Of a stretch of 64,000 bases of DNA, positions 41,145-49,136 are shown piece by piece. The number at the start of each line of letters is the position of its first letter. Within the stretch, counting starts at the first letter, position 1. This DNA comes from Caulobacter sp. BP25 (lineage in GTDB: Bacteria > Pseudomonadota > Alphaproteobacteria > Caulobacterales > Caulobacteraceae). The position numbers and the translations under genes are program-made. The notes beneath the pieces were generated by a model, which saw nothing but the letters and a program-made list of their open reading frames with translations, ran no database searches and was not told where the DNA came from. The DNA lies in NCBI RefSeq assembly GCF_002737755.1, contig NZ_PEGH01000001.1, forward strand, positions 79,731-143,730, read 5' to 3'.

Positions 41145-41975
41145 ATGACCTTGGACAACACCCTCGAGATCGAAGCCGAAACCCGCACCGGCCAGATCAA
41201 GATCCACAAGCCGGAAGACTTCGAGGGCATGCGCCTGGCCGGCAAGCTGGCCGCTGAATGCCTGGACATGCTGATCCCGCACGTCCAGCCGGGCGTGTCG
41301 TCCGACGAGCTGGATCGGCTGGCTCGCGAGTTCATCCTGGACCACAAGGCCCTGCCCGCCTGCCTCTACTATCGCGGCTATCCCAAGACGGTCTGCATCT
41401 CGCGCAACCACGTGGTCTGCCACGGCATTCCGGGCGACTGGAACCTGAAGGAAGGCGACATCGTCAATATCGACGTGACCGTGATCGTCGATGGCTGGCA
41501 CGGCGACACCTCGCGCATGTACGGCGTCGGCGAAGTGGGCCCGCGCGCCCGCCGCCTGGTCGAGATCACCTATGAGGGCATGAAGCGCGGGCTTGAGGCC
41601 GTGAAGCCCGGCGCCACGCTGGGCGACATCGGCTACGCCATCCAGTCCTATGTCGAGGCCCAGCGCTGCAGCGTCGTGCGCGACTTCTGCGGCCATGGCC
41701 TGGGCAAGGTGTTCCATGACGCCCCGAACATCCTGCACTTTGGCCGCCCCGGCCAGGGCGCCGTGCTGAAGCCCGGCATGTTCTTCACCGTCGAGCCGAT
41801 GGTGAACTTAGGCAAGCCGGCCGTGAAGGTGCTGAACGACGGCTGGACCGCCGTGACCCGCGACAAGTCGCTGTCGGCCCAGTGCGAGCACTCGATCGGC
41901 GTGACCGAGGACGGGTATGAGGTGTTCACCGCCTCACCGGCCGGACTGTTCCAGCCGACGATTTTGGGCGGGTGA
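41145..41975 (+). CDS. map: Methionine aminopeptidase, type I
   Basis: 276 residues. Removes the initiator Met from nascent proteins in the cytoplasm. The pita-bread metalloenzyme residues are all visible: the two Asp in NIDVTVIVDGWHGDTSRMY, His in GHGLGKVFHDAP, Glu in FFTVEPMVNLG and the last Glu in SAQCEHSIGVTEDGYEVFT. HGIPGDWNLKEGD precedes the first ligand as usual. The N-terminal 25 residues are a short polar extension common in alphaproteobacteria. Single gene followed by a palindromic repeat. Confidence 0.97.
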   Translation: MTLDNTLEIEAETRTGQIKIHKPEDFEGMRLAGKLAAECLDMLIPHVQPGVSSDELDRLAREFILDHKALPACLYYRGYPKTVCISRNHVVCHGIPGDWNLKEGDIVNIDVTVIVDGWHGDTSRMYGVGEVGPRARRLVEITYEGMKRGLEAVKPGATLGDIGYAIQSYVEAQRCSVVRDFCGHGLGKVFHDAPNILHFGRPGQGAVLKPGMFFTVEPMVNLGKPAVKVLNDGWTAVTRDKSLSAQCEHSIGVTEDGYEVFTASPAGLFQPTILGG

Positions 41976-41988
41976 CACGCCGATAATT

Positions 41989-42103
41989 CCTCCCCCGCGA
42001 CGCGGGGGAGGTGGCCCAGAGGGCCGGAGGGGGCTAACGGGGCGATCGCGCAGCTCGCCCCCTCAGTCGGCTCCGCCGACAGCTCCCCCGCAACGCGAGG
42101 GAG
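41989..42103. repeat. Palindromic repeat (family B, variant)
   Basis: CCTCCCCCGCGACGCGGGGG, then AGGTGGCCCAGAGGGCCGGA, and on the other side CTCCCCCGCAACGCGAGGGAG. Two hairpins and the CCGGAGGGGGC core are shared with the repeats at 45006, 54441 and 59238. Intergenic, between map and radC. Confidence 0.75.
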
Positions 42104-42168
42104 CATCTAAAACAGCTGGACAACCCTAGAGCGATAACGCCTACTACTCGCCCAGAGTCGAGGGCGGC

Positions 42169-42945
42169 ATGGTCAGCGTTTCATCCCTGACGATCTCAGA
42201 CGGCGCGCCGGACGAGCTGGCGGCGCCCGCCGCAGCCAAACCCGCCCCCGCCAAGCCAGCCCGCAAGTCCGCCCATGCCCACCACCTGGGCCACCGCGAT
42301 CGCCTGCGCCAGCGGGCCAAGGTTGGCGGTTTCGTCGCCCTGCCGGACTACGAGCTCCTGGAGCTATATCTCTTCCGCACCTATCCGCGCGGCGACGTCA
42401 AACCCCTGGCCAAGGCGTTGCTGACGCGGTTCGGCTCGCTGGGCGCCGTGCTGGGCGCGACGATCGAGGAGCTAGCCACCGTGCCGGGCGTCGGCGAGAC
42501 GGCCGCGATGGACATCAAGCTACTGCACGAGGCGTGCCTGAGAGCCGGCCGCGACAAGATCGTCAAGCGGCCGGTGATCTCGTCCTGGAGCGCCCTGCTC
42601 GGCTATGTCCGCGTCGCGCTCGCCAACGAGTCGCGGGAACAGTTCCGCGTGCTCTTTTTGGATAAGAAAAACCAGCTGATCGCCGACGAGGTGATGAACC
42701 GGGGGACCGTCGATCACGCGCCCGTTTATCCGCGCGAGGTGATGCGCCGGGCGCTGGAACTTTCGAGCAGCAACATCATCATCGTCCACAACCACCCCTC
42801 GGGCGATCCGACGCCCTCACGCCCCGACATCGACATGACCAAGCAGATCGTCGAGGCCGGAAAAGCCCTGAAGATCGCCGTCCATGATCACTTGGTGGTC
42901 GGCCGCGAGGGCGTGGCCAGCTTCAAGGCGCTGGGGCTTCTATAG
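42169..42945 (+). CDS. radC: RadC-family protein (JAB/MPN domain)
   Basis: 258 residues. A helix-hairpin-helix region (ELATVPGVGETAAMDIKLLH) precedes an MPN metalloprotease-like domain with the zinc motif HNHPSGDPTPSRPDIDMT, and EVMNRGTVDHAPVYPREVMR is the usual segment before it. RadC was named for DNA repair but its role in repair is disputed; it may act in recombination or as a peptidase-fold nuclease. The N-terminal 40 residues are Ala/Pro-rich and probably disordered. GAGGGCGGC precedes the ATG. Confidence 0.94.
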   Translation: MVSVSSLTISDGAPDELAAPAAAKPAPAKPARKSAHAHHLGHRDRLRQRAKVGGFVALPDYELLELYLFRTYPRGDVKPLAKALLTRFGSLGAVLGATIEELATVPGVGETAAMDIKLLHEACLRAGRDKIVKRPVISSWSALLGYVRVALANESREQFRVLFLDKKNQLIADEVMNRGTVDHAPVYPREVMRRALELSSSNIIIVHNHPSGDPTPSRPDIDMTKQIVEAGKALKIAVHDHLVVGREGVASFKALGLL

Positions 42946-43012
42946 CCCTTCGAAACCGCTAAGCTTGCGCCCAGCGCCGTAGCGCGCGGGAGTCGAGCAC
43001 CCGGGGGAATAC

Positions 43013-43663
43013 GTGAGGGGTCTGTTCAACATCATCTGGTGCGTCGTTTTTTGGGCTGCGGCGCTTCTGTTCACCCTCGGGTGGGCGATCCTCCCTCTGG
43101 GCTTGTGGGCGTTCATGGTCTTCCTGGGGGCCGACCGCCGCGCCGAGCGATGCCGGGAAAAACTTAAGGGCCTGCTGATCAAGAACGAGGCGGTGATCGC
43201 CGACGCGATGCAGACACGCGCCCAGGCCCTCTTCGGTCGTCGCCAATATGTCGCGACCACGAACACCCGGATTCTCCGCCTGCGTCGCGGCGTGCTCGGC
43301 GGCTTCCGCATGCTGGACTATCAATGGAAGGACCTCGTCGACGTGACGACGCAGGAAAACACCTTGCCCCTGATAAACGGCTCCAGATTGACCTTCGCCT
43401 TGATCAACAAGTCCTCGTTCTTCGTTGATGGCTTGGCGCCCGAGCCCGCGCTGGTGCTGTACAAGCAGTGCCAGGCGCAAGAGCAGATTTGGGAGGAAAA
43501 GCGCCGGATCCGCGCCGTTGATGAGTACCGGGGCAACTACGTCCAGCAAGAGGTCGATCAGATCGGCAGCAAGCTAAAAAAGATCAAAACCCTGCTCGAA
43601 ACCGGCGCAATCAACGACGTGGAGTTCGAGGAATTGAAGGCGAAGATCATCGCGCGAGGTTGA
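43013..43663 (+). CDS. Membrane protein with PH-like and SHOCT domains
   Basis: 216 residues from GTG 43013, with CGGGGGAA just upstream. Two membrane segments near residues 3-38 ([20 protein letters not shown]). The middle part (about 45-150) has the pattern of a bacterial PH-like domain ([33 protein letters not shown]). The last 30 residues, [20 protein letters not shown] and [10 protein letters not shown], are a SHOCT helix pair, an oligomerization element. Probably a membrane-bound scaffold facing the cytoplasm. No neighbours point to a pathway. Confidence 0.8.
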   Translation: MRGLFNIIWCVVFWAAALLFTLGWAILPLGLWAFMVFLGADRRAERCREKLKGLLIKNEAVIADAMQTRAQALFGRRQYVATTNTRILRLRRGVLGGFRMLDYQWKDLVDVTTQENTLPLINGSRLTFALINKSSFFVDGLAPEPALVLYKQCQAQEQIWEEKRRIRAVDEYRGNYVQQEVDQIGSKLKKIKTLLETGAINDVEFEELKAKIIARG

Positions 43664-43736
43664 GATCGCGCCTCGCCGCTTGACGCGGTCGAACCAAGCC
43701 TTGAGCGTTGGCGCTCCTGTTTGCCCGGAGTCGTCC

Positions 43737-44996
43737 ATGCGTCGCTTGCTTACCGCCCTCCTCGCCTCGACCGCCCTGCTGGGCGGGGCCGCCGACGCCC
43801 AAGCCCAGACCACGGCCAAGGCCAAGGCCCCGGCCGCCCCGCCGGCCGTGTCCAAGGCCGACAAGGCGCTGCACGACAAGTTCCTGACGCTGGACACCCA
43901 CCTCGACACCCCGACCCACTTCGGCCGCCCCGGCTGGAACATCACCGACCGCCACGAGGTCGAGCACGACTTCAGCCAGGTCGACCTGCCGCGCATGAAC
44001 GAGGGGGGCCTCGATGGCGGCTTCTTCGTGATCTACACGGGCCAGGGCGACCTGACCGCCGCTGGCTATGAGTACGCCCGCAACTACGCCCTGCGCCGCG
44101 CGATCGAGATCCGCGAGATGCTGGCCGGTAACAAGACCGGCTTTGAGCTGGCCCTGACCTCGGACGACGCCCGCCGGATCAACAAGGCCGGCAAGAAGTT
44201 CGCCTTCGTCAGCATGGAGAACAGCTGGCCGCTGGGCGAGGACCTGACCCTCTTGACCACCTTCCACAAGGAAGGCCTGCGGATGGCCGGGCCGGTCCAC
44301 TTCCGCAACAACCAGCTGGCCGACAGCTCGACCGACCCCAAGGGCAAGATCTGGAACGGCTATTCGCCGCTAGGCCTGCGCTGGCTGGTCGAGGCCAATC
44401 GCTTAGGCATCGTGATCGACGTCAGCCACGCCAGCGACGACGTGGCCGATCAGTCCGTGGCCCTGTCCAAGGTTCCAATCATCGCCTCGCACTCAGGTCC
44501 CAAGGCGATCTACAACCACCCGCGCAATCTGGACGACGCGCGCATCAAGAAGATCGCCGACGCCGGCGGCGCGATCTGCATCAACTCGATCTACCTGACC
44601 GACACCACGCCCAGCCCTGAGCGCAAGGCCGCGCTCGAAGCGCTCGGCCGGATGCCGGACATGAAGACGGCCACGCCCGAGATGGTGAAGGCCTATGGCG
44701 ACAAACGCGCAGCCATCGACAAGGCCTATCCGGCCCCGCGCGGCGACTTCGACCTCTACATGAAGAGCATGCTGCACGTGCTGAAAGTGGCCGGGCCCAA
44801 GGGCGTCTGCGTCGGCGCCGACTGGGACGGCGGCGGCGGCATGGACGGCTTCGAGGACATCACCGACCTGCCAAAGATCACCGCCCGCCTGAAGGCCGAG
44901 GGCTATTCGGACGCCGACATCGAAGCGGTCTGGAGCGGCAACGTCCTGCGCATCGTCGACGCCGCGCAGGCCTATGCGAAGAGCATGGCGAAGTAG
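43737..44996 (+). CDS. Membrane dipeptidase, M19 (renal dipeptidase) family
   Basis: 419 residues from ATG 43737, giving the signal peptide [20 protein letters not shown] with cleavage near AQAQ. Metal-ligand motif [15 protein letters not shown], Glu in VSMENSW, the two His regions [10 protein letters not shown] and [10 protein letters not shown], and the terminal [19 protein letters not shown]. The family hydrolyses dipeptides, often with D-residues, using two zinc ions. Periplasmic. Nothing follows in operon; a family B repeat separates it from msrQ. Confidence 0.94.
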   Translation: MRRLLTALLASTALLGGAADAQAQTTAKAKAPAAPPAVSKADKALHDKFLTLDTHLDTPTHFGRPGWNITDRHEVEHDFSQVDLPRMNEGGLDGGFFVIYTGQGDLTAAGYEYARNYALRRAIEIREMLAGNKTGFELALTSDDARRINKAGKKFAFVSMENSWPLGEDLTLLTTFHKEGLRMAGPVHFRNNQLADSSTDPKGKIWNGYSPLGLRWLVEANRLGIVIDVSHASDDVADQSVALSKVPIIASHSGPKAIYNHPRNLDDARIKKIADAGGAICINSIYLTDTTPSPERKAALEALGRMPDMKTATPEMVKAYGDKRAAIDKAYPAPRGDFDLYMKSMLHVLKVAGPKGVCVGADWDGGGGMDGFEDITDLPKITARLKAEGYSDADIEAVWSGNVLRIVDAAQAYAKSMAK

Positions 44997-45005
44997 GAGA
45001 TACTC

Positions 45006-45105
45006 GCCCCCTCCGGGCCTTCGGCCCTCCTCCCCCAAAGGGGGAAGAAGGAACCTTCCGCCCCCTCCGGGGGCGGACGACCTGCGCAGCAGGTCAGGTG
45101 GGGGC
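45006..45105. repeat. Palindromic repeat (family B), overlapping the msrQ stop
   Basis: CCCCCTCCGGGCCTTCGGCC and CCGCCCCCTCCGGGGGCGGA hairpins, then ACCTGCGCAGCAGGT. The last 12 bases (CAGGTGGGGGC) fall inside the msrQ frame and supply its TGA stop on the minus strand. Confidence 0.78.
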
Positions 45106-45723
45106 CCGCTGCGTTCGCCGCCCCTCCCAAACCCGCCAGGCCATCAGCGCCCCAAACACCGCGCCGTAGATGATCGGCGGCCGGTGGTCGGCCTTGACCA
45201 GCAGGTAGTAGTGAACCACCCCCAGCGGGACGATCAGATAGACCAGCCGGTGCAGCCGGCTCCAGGCCGCGCGGCCCATGCGGATGACCCAGCCGTTGGT
45301 CGAGGTCACCGCCAGCGGGATCAGCAGCAGGAAGCCCAACATGCCCAGCGTGATGAAGGGCCGCTTGAGGATGTCCTTCCACAGCTGGTTCCAGTCGAAG
45401 AACAGGTCGACGCCGACATAGCTGACGAGGTGCAGCAGGATGTAGGCGAAGGCGAACAAGCCCACGGTGCGCCGGAAGCGAACCAGCCGGGGCTGCTTGA
45501 AGATCCGCGCGGCGGGGGTGATGGCCAGGCCGACCAGCAGCAACCGCAGGCCCCAGACACCCAATTCTCGGACCAGCTTCTCGATCGGATTGGCGCCGAG
45601 CTCGCCCATGACGCCGCGCCAGGCCAGCCAGACCAGCGGCGCGAAACACGCCAGCCAGACCAGGGCGTAGACGAGATTGTCGCGCGCCTTCGAGGGGCGC
45701 TTCTTGCGGGGAGGATTAGTCAC
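45094..45723 (-). CDS. msrQ: Protein-methionine-sulfoxide reductase haem-binding subunit
   Basis: 209 residues from GTG 45723, with AGGAGGGG five bases upstream. Six hydrophobic helices of the ferric-reductase-like fold. His in YILLHLVSYVGVDLFF and in WSRLHRLVYLIVPLGVVHYY are the haem b ligands. MsrQ passes electrons from the quinone pool to the periplasmic MsrP. It is separated from msrP by a family A palindrome (45736-45870), which may affect relative expression. The C-terminal four residues (RAPT) are encoded by a repeat element. Confidence 0.92.
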   Translation of the reverse strand: MTNPPRKKRPSKARDNLVYALVWLACFAPLVWLAWRGVMGELGANPIEKLVRELGVWGLRLLLVGLAITPAARIFKQPRLVRFRRTVGLFAFAYILLHLVSYVGVDLFFDWNQLWKDILKRPFITLGMLGFLLLIPLAVTSTNGWVIRMGRAAWSRLHRLVYLIVPLGVVHYYLLVKADHRPPIIYGAVFGALMAWRVWEGRRTQRAPT

Positions 45724-45735
45724 AACGCCCCTCCT

Positions 45736-45870
45736 GCCCGATTTCCCCGGCGAATGCCGGGGCCCAGATCGAAACCACGGGCGAACGGGGCGATGTCAAA
45801 ACGGCAGGACGAACCCACCCCAGACGCTCAAGCTGAATCTGGGTTCCGGCATTCGCCGGGAAGGTCGGAA
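45736..45870. repeat. Palindromic repeat (family A) between msrP and msrQ
   Basis: Arms TTTCCCCGGCGAATGCCGGG and GGTTCCGGCATTCGCCGGGA face each other around a 75-base centre. The same arms recur at 56050 and 63202. It lies within a probable operon. Confidence 0.82.
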
Positions 45871-45882
45871 TTTGAAGAACCA

Positions 45883-46803
45883 TCAATAGAACCGCTTCAG
45901 ATCCATCCCCCGATACAGATCCGCCACCCACTCGCCATAGCCGTTGAACGGAAGGGTCTCGCGGCGGCGGAACTCGCCGATGCGGCGCTCGGTGGCCTGG
46001 GACCAGCGGGGGTGATCCACGGCCGGATTGACGTTGGAATAGAAGCCGTATTCGCGCGGCGCCAGCTTGTTCCAGGACGTAGCGGGCAGCTTCTCGACCA
46101 GGCTGATCCGCACGATCGACTTGATGCCCTTGAAGCCGTACTTCCACGGCACGACCAGGCGCAGCGGCGCGCCGTTCTGGTTGGGCAGGACGTCCCCGTA
46201 GAGACCCACCGCCATCAGGGTCAGCGGATGCATGGCCTCGTCGATCCGCAGGCCTTCGCGATAGGGCCAGTCCAGCGTGTTCCAAGCCTGGCCCGGCATT
46301 TCCGAGGGCCGCATCACCGTCTCGAACGCCACGAACTTAGCCTTGGAGGTCGGCTTCACCGAGGCCAAGAGGTCCTTCAGCGGAAAGCCCACCCACGGGA
46401 TCACCATCGACCAGCCCTCGACGCAGCGCATGCGGTAGATGCGCTCCTCAAGCTTGTTGGCGCCGATCAGGTCCTCGATGCCGACGGTGCGCGGGGCCTC
46501 GCAGGCGCCGTCGATGCGGACCGTCCACGGGCGCGGCTTGAAGCGCCCAGACTTCTCGGCCGGGTCACCCTTGTCGACGCCGAACTCATAGAAGTTGTTG
46601 TAGGTGGTGATGTCCTCTTTCGAGGTGGGCTTCTCGGGGGTCGAGAAACCCTTGGTGAAGGAGAGGCCGGCTTGAGCCTGCCCGGCCGCCGCGCCGGCCA
46701 AGCCCACCCCCGCGAGCCCCGCCATCAGCGTTCGGCGCTTCAGATAGAGGCCGTGGTCGGTGACGTCGTTGTCGGTCAGGTCGGGGGCGTGGCGGATCAG
46801 CAT
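45883..46803 (-). CDS. msrP: Protein-methionine-sulfoxide reductase catalytic subunit
   Basis: 306 residues. Molybdopterin enzyme of the sulfite-oxidase fold (formerly YedY). The Tat signal is [19 protein letters not shown]; the mature enzyme has the molybdenum-ligating Cys in [35 protein letters not shown], and [19 protein letters not shown]. It reduces oxidised Met in periplasmic proteins with electrons from MsrQ. An ECF-type promoter lies 31-58 bases upstream, consistent with a stress regulon. Confidence 0.95.
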   Translation of the reverse strand: MLIRHAPDLTDNDVTDHGLYLKRRTLMAGLAGVGLAGAAAGQAQAGLSFTKGFSTPEKPTSKEDITTYNNFYEFGVDKGDPAEKSGRFKPRPWTVRIDGACEAPRTVGIEDLIGANKLEERIYRMRCVEGWSMVIPWVGFPLKDLLASVKPTSKAKFVAFETVMRPSEMPGQAWNTLDWPYREGLRIDEAMHPLTLMAVGLYGDVLPNQNGAPLRLVVPWKYGFKGIKSIVRISLVEKLPATSWNKLAPREYGFYSNVNPAVDHPRWSQATERRIGEFRRRETLPFNGYGEWVADLYRGMDLKRFY

Positions 46804-46833
46804 GGGGCGCTCCGTAAGCGGCTGTCCCTACAG

Positions 46834-46861
46834 ATACGGGCCAAGCCGCCGTTTGGTTACC
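46834..46861 (-). promoter_or_regulatory. ECF-type promoter of msrPQ
   Basis: On the minus strand GGTAACC (46861-46855) is followed after 16 bases by CGTAT (46838-46834), some 30 bases before the msrP ATG. A GTAACC -35 with N16 and a CG-rich -10 matches the SigF type of Caulobacter ECF promoter as I recall it; the -10 differs slightly from CGAA. No such sequence is seen before the local sigma gene at 48575. Confidence 0.65.
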
Positions 46862-46874
46862 CGCCGCGTGAAAT

Positions 46875-47555
46875 TCAGTTGGCGTCCCGCATCGCCCGTC
46901 GCACCGCCAGGGGCGTGTAGACCTTCGTCAGGCCGTCGGCGAGGGCCGCGCGCTCCTGCGGCGACAGGGTGGCGGTGAAGGCGGTCAGGGCGGCCTCGAC
47001 ATTGGCGCGGGCCTGCTGGTCGAGATCGCGGGCCGTCGCCAGCCGGCGGCTGACCTCGGCGGGGTCGTAGCCGGGCGAGGTCAGGGCGGCCAGGGCCGCC
47101 TGCCGCTCGGCGCGGGCCTGCTGCGAGATCGGACGGTTACGCCTGTTGGCCTCGTTCAGCGCCCTGCGGAACGCCTGGCGACTCTCGGGAGACAGCAGGT
47201 CGCCGGCGGAGATCAGCGGCGGGCGGGCTGCGCCTGCGCTCTGCGCGGCTTCGGGCACGGGCGCGGGCGACGGCGGCGTGCTGGCGGCGGGGGCGAGGGC
47301 GGGCCTGACCGGCGGCGGCGTGACGGGCGCAGGCGGCGTCTCGAAGGCTGGCGAAGGCGCGGGCGACGGCGCGGGCTCAACACCCTCGGGCGCCGCACGC
47401 GGCGTCACGATCGGAGCGGACGCCGGAGCCGGCGGCGAAGCCGTGGGTGGCGCGGTCAGGCGGACGAAAGCCATGCCGGCCAGGCCGCCGACCAGGAAGA
47501 CATTGACCGCCGCCGACACGGCCAGGGCGATCACCAGAGGACGGGGAGCGCTCAT
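46875..47555 (-). CDS. Periplasmic heavy-metal-sensor-like protein (Metal_resist/CnrX type), no His or Cys
   Basis: 226 residues. N-terminal signal anchor (LVIALAVSAAVNVFLVGGLA), a proline/alanine-rich linker (about 35-110), then a four-helix domain: LLSPESRQAFRRALNEANRR, ERQAALAALTSPGYDPAEVS, RRLATARDLDQQARANVEAA and a last helix. This matches the periplasmic CnrX/Metal_resist or Spy/CpxP-like fold. The protein contains no His or Cys, so it cannot bind Ni/Co as CnrX does. It overlaps the anti-sigma gene by four bases (ATGA). It probably senses unfolded protein or another signal for the sigma/anti-sigma pair. Confidence 0.75.
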   Translation of the reverse strand: MSAPRPLVIALAVSAAVNVFLVGGLAGMAFVRLTAPPTASPPAPASAPIVTPRAAPEGVEPAPSPAPSPAFETPPAPVTPPPVRPALAPAASTPPSPAPVPEAAQSAGAARPPLISAGDLLSPESRQAFRRALNEANRRNRPISQQARAERQAALAALTSPGYDPAEVSRRLATARDLDQQARANVEAALTAFTATLSPQERAALADGLTKVYTPLAVRRAMRDAN

Positions 47556-48007
47556 AGCTCGGCCGCCGGTTCAGCCAGGGCGTCCTGCAGCGACGCGGAG
47601 GTGTCCACGGCTGTCACGACCGGATCAGGCGCGGGCGCGGCGGCCATGGAGGGCGCGACCGCCAGGGGCGAACGCTCCATCATGACACCGGTGGCCACAC
47701 CCGCCACAGCGGCGGCGGACAGGCCCAGCGCGGCGCTGAGGCCGGCGATCCAACGCCGCGCGGGCGCAACGGCCTGGGGCGCGGCCGAGATCAGGCGCCC
47801 CATCAGCGCGGCGCTCGGACTCTGGGCGGGGGCGAGATCCAGCAGGCGATCCAGTTGAGCGGCGGCCGCCAGCACCGGGGCCAGGCGCTCGGCTTGCGCC
47901 GCCAGCAGGGCGCGCGCGACCTCACGCTCGCCTTCCGGCCAGCGGGCGATATCGCCGCCATAGATCTCGGCCAGGTCCTCGAACCGCTCGAGAGACATCA
48001 TGACCAC
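47552..48007 (-). CDS. Probable anti-sigma factor, single-pass membrane
   Basis: 151 residues. The N-terminal cytoplasmic part (about 1-90) is helical, SLERFEDLAEIYGGDIARWP and EREVARALLAAQAERLAPVL, and one transmembrane helix follows at about 88-108 (WIAGLSAALGLSAAAVAGVA); the periplasmic tail is Ala/Pro-rich. It lies seven bases after the ECF sigma gene and four-base-overlaps the CnrX-like gene. Position and topology fit a CnrY-like or ZAS-less anti-sigma that holds the sigma factor at the membrane. The sequence itself has no conserved zinc motif. Confidence 0.72.
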   Translation of the reverse strand: MVMMSLERFEDLAEIYGGDIARWPEGEREVARALLAAQAERLAPVLAAAAQLDRLLDLAPAQSPSAALMGRLISAAPQAVAPARRWIAGLSAALGLSAAAVAGVATGVMMERSPLAVAPSMAAAPAPDPVVTAVDTSASLQDALAEPAAEL

Positions 48008-48014
48008 GTCTCCT

Positions 48015-48575
48015 TCATCCGCCCGCTCCCCGCAGATCCGCCAACGACGCCTTCAGCGCCCGACGTCCACGCCCGAGCAGGCTTTCCAGAGCCTCGACGC
48101 TGATCTCCATCAGCGCCGCAGCCTCGATATTCCCTAGTCCCTGATGGTGGCAAAGCACGATCGCCTCGCGCTGGCGCGCGGGCAGCGCCGCCAGCGCCGC
48201 CTCGACCCGTCGCGAGAGTTCCGCCCCCATCAAGCCCGCGTCCGGGGCCGGTCCGGTGTCGACCTGCTCCGGCGGCGCGTCGGTCGCGATCTCGCGCCGC
48301 CGCCGCAGGCGATCGTAGCACAGGTTCAAGGCCACGCGGTGCATCCAGGTGTCGAACCGCGCGCCACCGGGCTTCCAGGATCGCGCCTGCTTCCAGGCTC
48401 GCAAGAAGGTCTCCTGGGCCACATCCTCGGCCTCGCCGGGGTCGTTCAGCATGCGTCGGGCCAGGGCGAGAATGCGCGGCAGACGCCGGTCCAGCAGCTG
48501 TCGCACGGCGGCGGGCTCGCCTCGGCTCACCCCCGCCAGCAGGACCTCGTCGGGATCGTTCCCGTCGGACGCCAA
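48015..48575 (-). CDS. ECF-family RNA polymerase sigma factor
   Basis: 186 residues. Region 2 (about 20-95) shows RLPRILALARRMLNDPGEAE followed by DVAQETFLRAWKQARSW and DTWMHRVALNLCYDRLRRRR; region 4 (about 125-180) shows ALPARQREAIVLCHHQGLGN and SVEALESLLGRGRRALKASL. The acidic linker between carries no extra domain. It would direct transcription of a small stress regulon, released when the membrane anti-sigma downstream is triggered. The EF-hand gene upstream (26 bases) may share its transcript. Confidence 0.92.
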   Translation of the reverse strand: MASDGNDPDEVLLAGVSRGEPAAVRQLLDRRLPRILALARRMLNDPGEAEDVAQETFLRAWKQARSWKPGGARFDTWMHRVALNLCYDRLRRRREIATDAPPEQVDTGPAPDAGLMGAELSRRVEAALAALPARQREAIVLCHHQGLGNIEAAALMEISVEALESLLGRGRRALKASLADLRGAGG

Positions 48576-48601
48576 GCTTCAACCCGCCGCGCACGTCGCC
48601 A

Positions 48602-49009
48602 TCAGACCCCGACCTTGGCCCTGCCGGCCTTGGCCTGCAACTCCTCGATCGTCAGGATCCCGTCGTTGTTGGCGTCCATGCGCTTGAACCGCATGGCCAG
48701 CACGTCGCCGGCCTCGGCCCGCGACAGCGAACCGTCCTTGTTCTTGTCGAAGCGGGCGAACATGCGCTTCCCGCGCTTGCCGGCCTTGGTCGCCTTGGCG
48801 TCGGCCTTGGCGTTGCTCTCGCGGAAGGCGGCGAACTCCTCGGGCGAGATCTTGCCGTCCTTGTTCGTATCCAGGCGGTCGAACATCTTGTCGGTGTTCC
48901 TGGCCTGGAACTGTTCGAGGGTCATGCCCGAGGGGGCGCTGGTCTGGGCCAGCGCGGGGGCCGCCACGGCCAGCACGGCGCCGGCGGCGATCAGGGTGCG
49001 TAGGGTCAT
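48602..49009 (-). CDS. Periplasmic EF-hand calcium-binding protein
   Basis: 135 residues from ATG 49009; a longer frame to 49108 lacks a signal. Signal peptide MTLRTLIAAGAVLAVAAPAL, cleavage at AQT. Three EF-hand loops: DTNKDGKISPEE, DKNKDGSLSRAE and DANNDGILTIEE, each with Asp at 1, 3 and 5 and Glu at 12. Sec-exported calciproteins of this sort are common in Caulobacter. The lysine-rich stretch between the first and second loop (KADAKATKAGKRGKR) is unusual. It lies directly upstream of the ECF sigma operon and 128 bases from the IS481 end. Confidence 0.92.
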   Translation of the reverse strand: MTLRTLIAAGAVLAVAAPALAQTSAPSGMTLEQFQARNTDKMFDRLDTNKDGKISPEEFAAFRESNAKADAKATKAGKRGKRMFARFDKNKDGSLSRAEAGDVLAMRFKRMDANNDGILTIEELQAKAGRAKVGV

Positions 49010-49136
49010 CTGTCTTAAAGGTCTCCGAAGCTGGAAGGCCCGTCCCGGAGACTGGAACGCGTGGGGGTGGGGATTCCGTCGCGTGTGGGCTGCGCATTTC
49101 CCCACCATCCAATTCTTCCGTCATTCCCGCCCTTGT

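Noticed and set aside
44974..46920. Plus-strand frame of nearly 2 kb across msrQ and msrP
   Set aside because: Composed of repeats and antisense sequence; both MsrQ and MsrP on the minus strand are complete.
46875..47555. A metal-binding CnrX orthologue
   Set aside because: There is no His or Cys in the protein; the fold is similar but the ligands are absent.
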